Assembly (NCBI GenBank): GCA_947176055.1
Contig: CAMWPE010000149.1
Location: 1 to 6,221 of the forward strand
DNA length: 6,221 bases
Direction of reading: 5' to 3'
Origin: an uncultured Desulfovibrio sp.
Lineage (GTDB): Bacteria > Desulfobacterota > Desulfovibrionia > Desulfovibrionales > Desulfovibrionaceae
Part shown: positions 5,428 through 6,221 of the stretch, piece after piece
How the letters are laid out: each line of letters begins with the position of its first letter
Position numbering within the stretch: position 1 is the first letter of the stretch
Program-made: the position numbers and the translations under genes
Notes under the pieces: generated by a model
Seen by the model: the letters and a program-made list of their open reading frames with translations, nothing else
The model's database searches: none
What the model was told of the DNA's origin: nothing

Positions 5428-6221
5428 ATGAAATTTTCCGGAATGACCATCGGCGTGCCAACTGAAATCATGCCCGGCGAACGCCGCGTGTCTTCCACCC
5501 CCGAAACCGTTAAAAAAATGGTGGAGCAGGGCGCTACGGTGCTGGTGCAGAAAGGCGCCGGCGAAGGCTCTTTCTTTTCCGACGACCAGTACAGGGACGC
5601 CGGAGCCAAACTCGTTGATCGCGAAGATCAGATTTTCGAGGAAGCGGACGTTATCCTGAAAGTTAAAGAGCCGCTCTTCAACGACAAGCTCAACAAACAC
5701 GAATCCGATATGCTGCGCGAGGGCCAGTATCTGATCACCTTCCTGCATCCCGCCGCCCCCGTAAACAGGGATTCGATGAAAAAGCTGCGCGACACCGGCG
5801 CCATCAGCCTGACGCTGGACGGCATTCCGCGCATCTCCCGCGCTCAGGCCATGGACGCGTTGACCAGCATGAGCACAGTCGCCGGTTATAAGGGCGTGCT
5901 TATGGCGGCCGACGCCCTGTCGAAATTCCTGCCCATGACCGGCACAGCCGTGGGCGTTCTCCAGCCAGCTAAAGTGGTTGTCATCGGCGCCGGCGTCGCC
6001 GGCCTCCAGGCCATAGCGACAGCCAAGCGCCTGGGCGCCGACGTAACCGCTGTCGATATCCGTCCCGACGCCATCGAATTCGCGAAAAGCGCCGGCGCGA
6101 AGAAATCCCTCGATCCCGGCATTCCGAAGGAAGTCGCCGTGGGCGAAGGCGGCTACGCCCAGAGACTGCCCCGCGAATGGCTGGAAAAGGAAATCGAATT
6201 CCTGAAACCGGTAATCAAGGA
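5428..6221 (+). CDS. pntA: NAD(P) transhydrogenase alpha subunit, NAD-binding domain I (partial, 3' end missing)
   Basis: The first 264 residues are present, about two thirds of a typical 370-400-residue domain I protein. The N-terminal half (TIGVPTEIMPGERRVSSTPE, VILKVKEPL) belongs to the alanine dehydrogenase/PNT fold. The loop PRISRAQAMDALTS (134-147) carries R135, Q140 and D143, matching the RQD loop that in transhydrogenase domain I contacts the nicotinamide. VAGYKGV follows, where alanine dehydrogenases have VAGR. The Rossmann nucleotide site is VVVIGAGVAGLQA (183-195), with D210 ending the second strand. The mobile-loop phrase GEGGYAQ is at 239-245. In the complete enzyme, PntAA with membrane parts PntAB and PntB uses the proton gradient to move hydride from NADH to NADP+. 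AAGGAG at 5414-5419, eight bases before the ATG, is a strong ribosome site. It lies 129 bases after tpa on the same strand and probably shares its transcript. An alanine dehydrogenase-like role in the taurine pathway cannot be excluded. Confidence 0.85.
   Translation, partial: MKFSGMTIGVPTEIMPGERRVSSTPETVKKMVEQGATVLVQKGAGEGSFFSDDQYRDAGAKLVDREDQIFEEADVILKVKEPLFNDKLNKHESDMLREGQYLITFLHPAAPVNRDSMKKLRDTGAISLTLDGIPRISRAQAMDALTSMSTVAGYKGVLMAADALSKFLPMTGTAVGVLQPAKVVVIGAGVAGLQAIATAKRLGADVTAVDIRPDAIEFAKSAGAKKSLDPGIPKEVAVGEGGYAQRLPREWLEKEIEFLKPVIK

Noticed and set aside
5428..6221. Calling the last gene alanine dehydrogenase because of its tpa neighbour.
   Set aside because: The PRISRAQAMDAL loop with R, Q and D at 135, 140 and 143 and the VAGYKGV phrase are typical of transhydrogenase domain I and not of alanine dehydrogenase.

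Overview
The window looks like chromosomal DNA of an anaerobic proteobacterium. The best guess is a sulfonate-using member of the Desulfovibrionaceae or Bilophila group. This rests on a taurine:pyruvate aminotransferase-type gene with a sigma-54-type promoter, linked to an NAD-binding gene of the transhydrogenase/alanine dehydrogenase superfamily, plus moderately GC-rich codon use. No rRNA or other taxonomic marker is present, so the lineage is an inference.

Left part (1-3053, minus strand, read right to left): a divergent DnaA-family protein (3053-1680) comes first. It is followed by a perfect 12-bp stem-loop just past its stop, a 393-base gap, an unrecognised 292-residue protein (1286-408), and the start of a stand-alone HD-domain protein (389 to the window edge). 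That protein resembles the C-terminal phosphohydrolase domain of bacterial CCA-adding enzyme. The gap holds a good sigma-70-type promoter for the 292-residue gene and a stretch that reads like protein-coding sequence but has no start codon. The last two genes are 18 bases apart and probably form one operon. The dnaA homologue lacks the usual dnaN/recF/gyrB neighbours and has lost the arginine-finger residue, so it is more likely a paralogue or regulator than the standard initiator.

Middle (3054-3924): a divergent intergenic region of about 870 bases with no convincing protein gene. On the dnaA side it carries a consensus DnaA box, a tandem 9-bp repeat and a very AT-rich block. On the other side it carries a near-consensus -24/-12 (sigma-54) promoter followed by a strong leader hairpin.

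Right part (3925-6221, plus strand): a complete taurine:pyruvate aminotransferase-like gene (tpa), a 129-base spacer with two small hairpins, then the first 264 codons of a gene for domain I of NAD(P) transhydrogenase (PntAA type), cut by the window edge. In the known anaerobic pathway Tpa transfers the taurine amino group to pyruvate, giving sulfoacetaldehyde and alanine, and alanine dehydrogenase regenerates pyruvate. Here the linked gene is a transhydrogenase-type relative of alanine dehydrogenase, which suggests either a redox-balancing role or an unusual pyruvate-regenerating enzyme.
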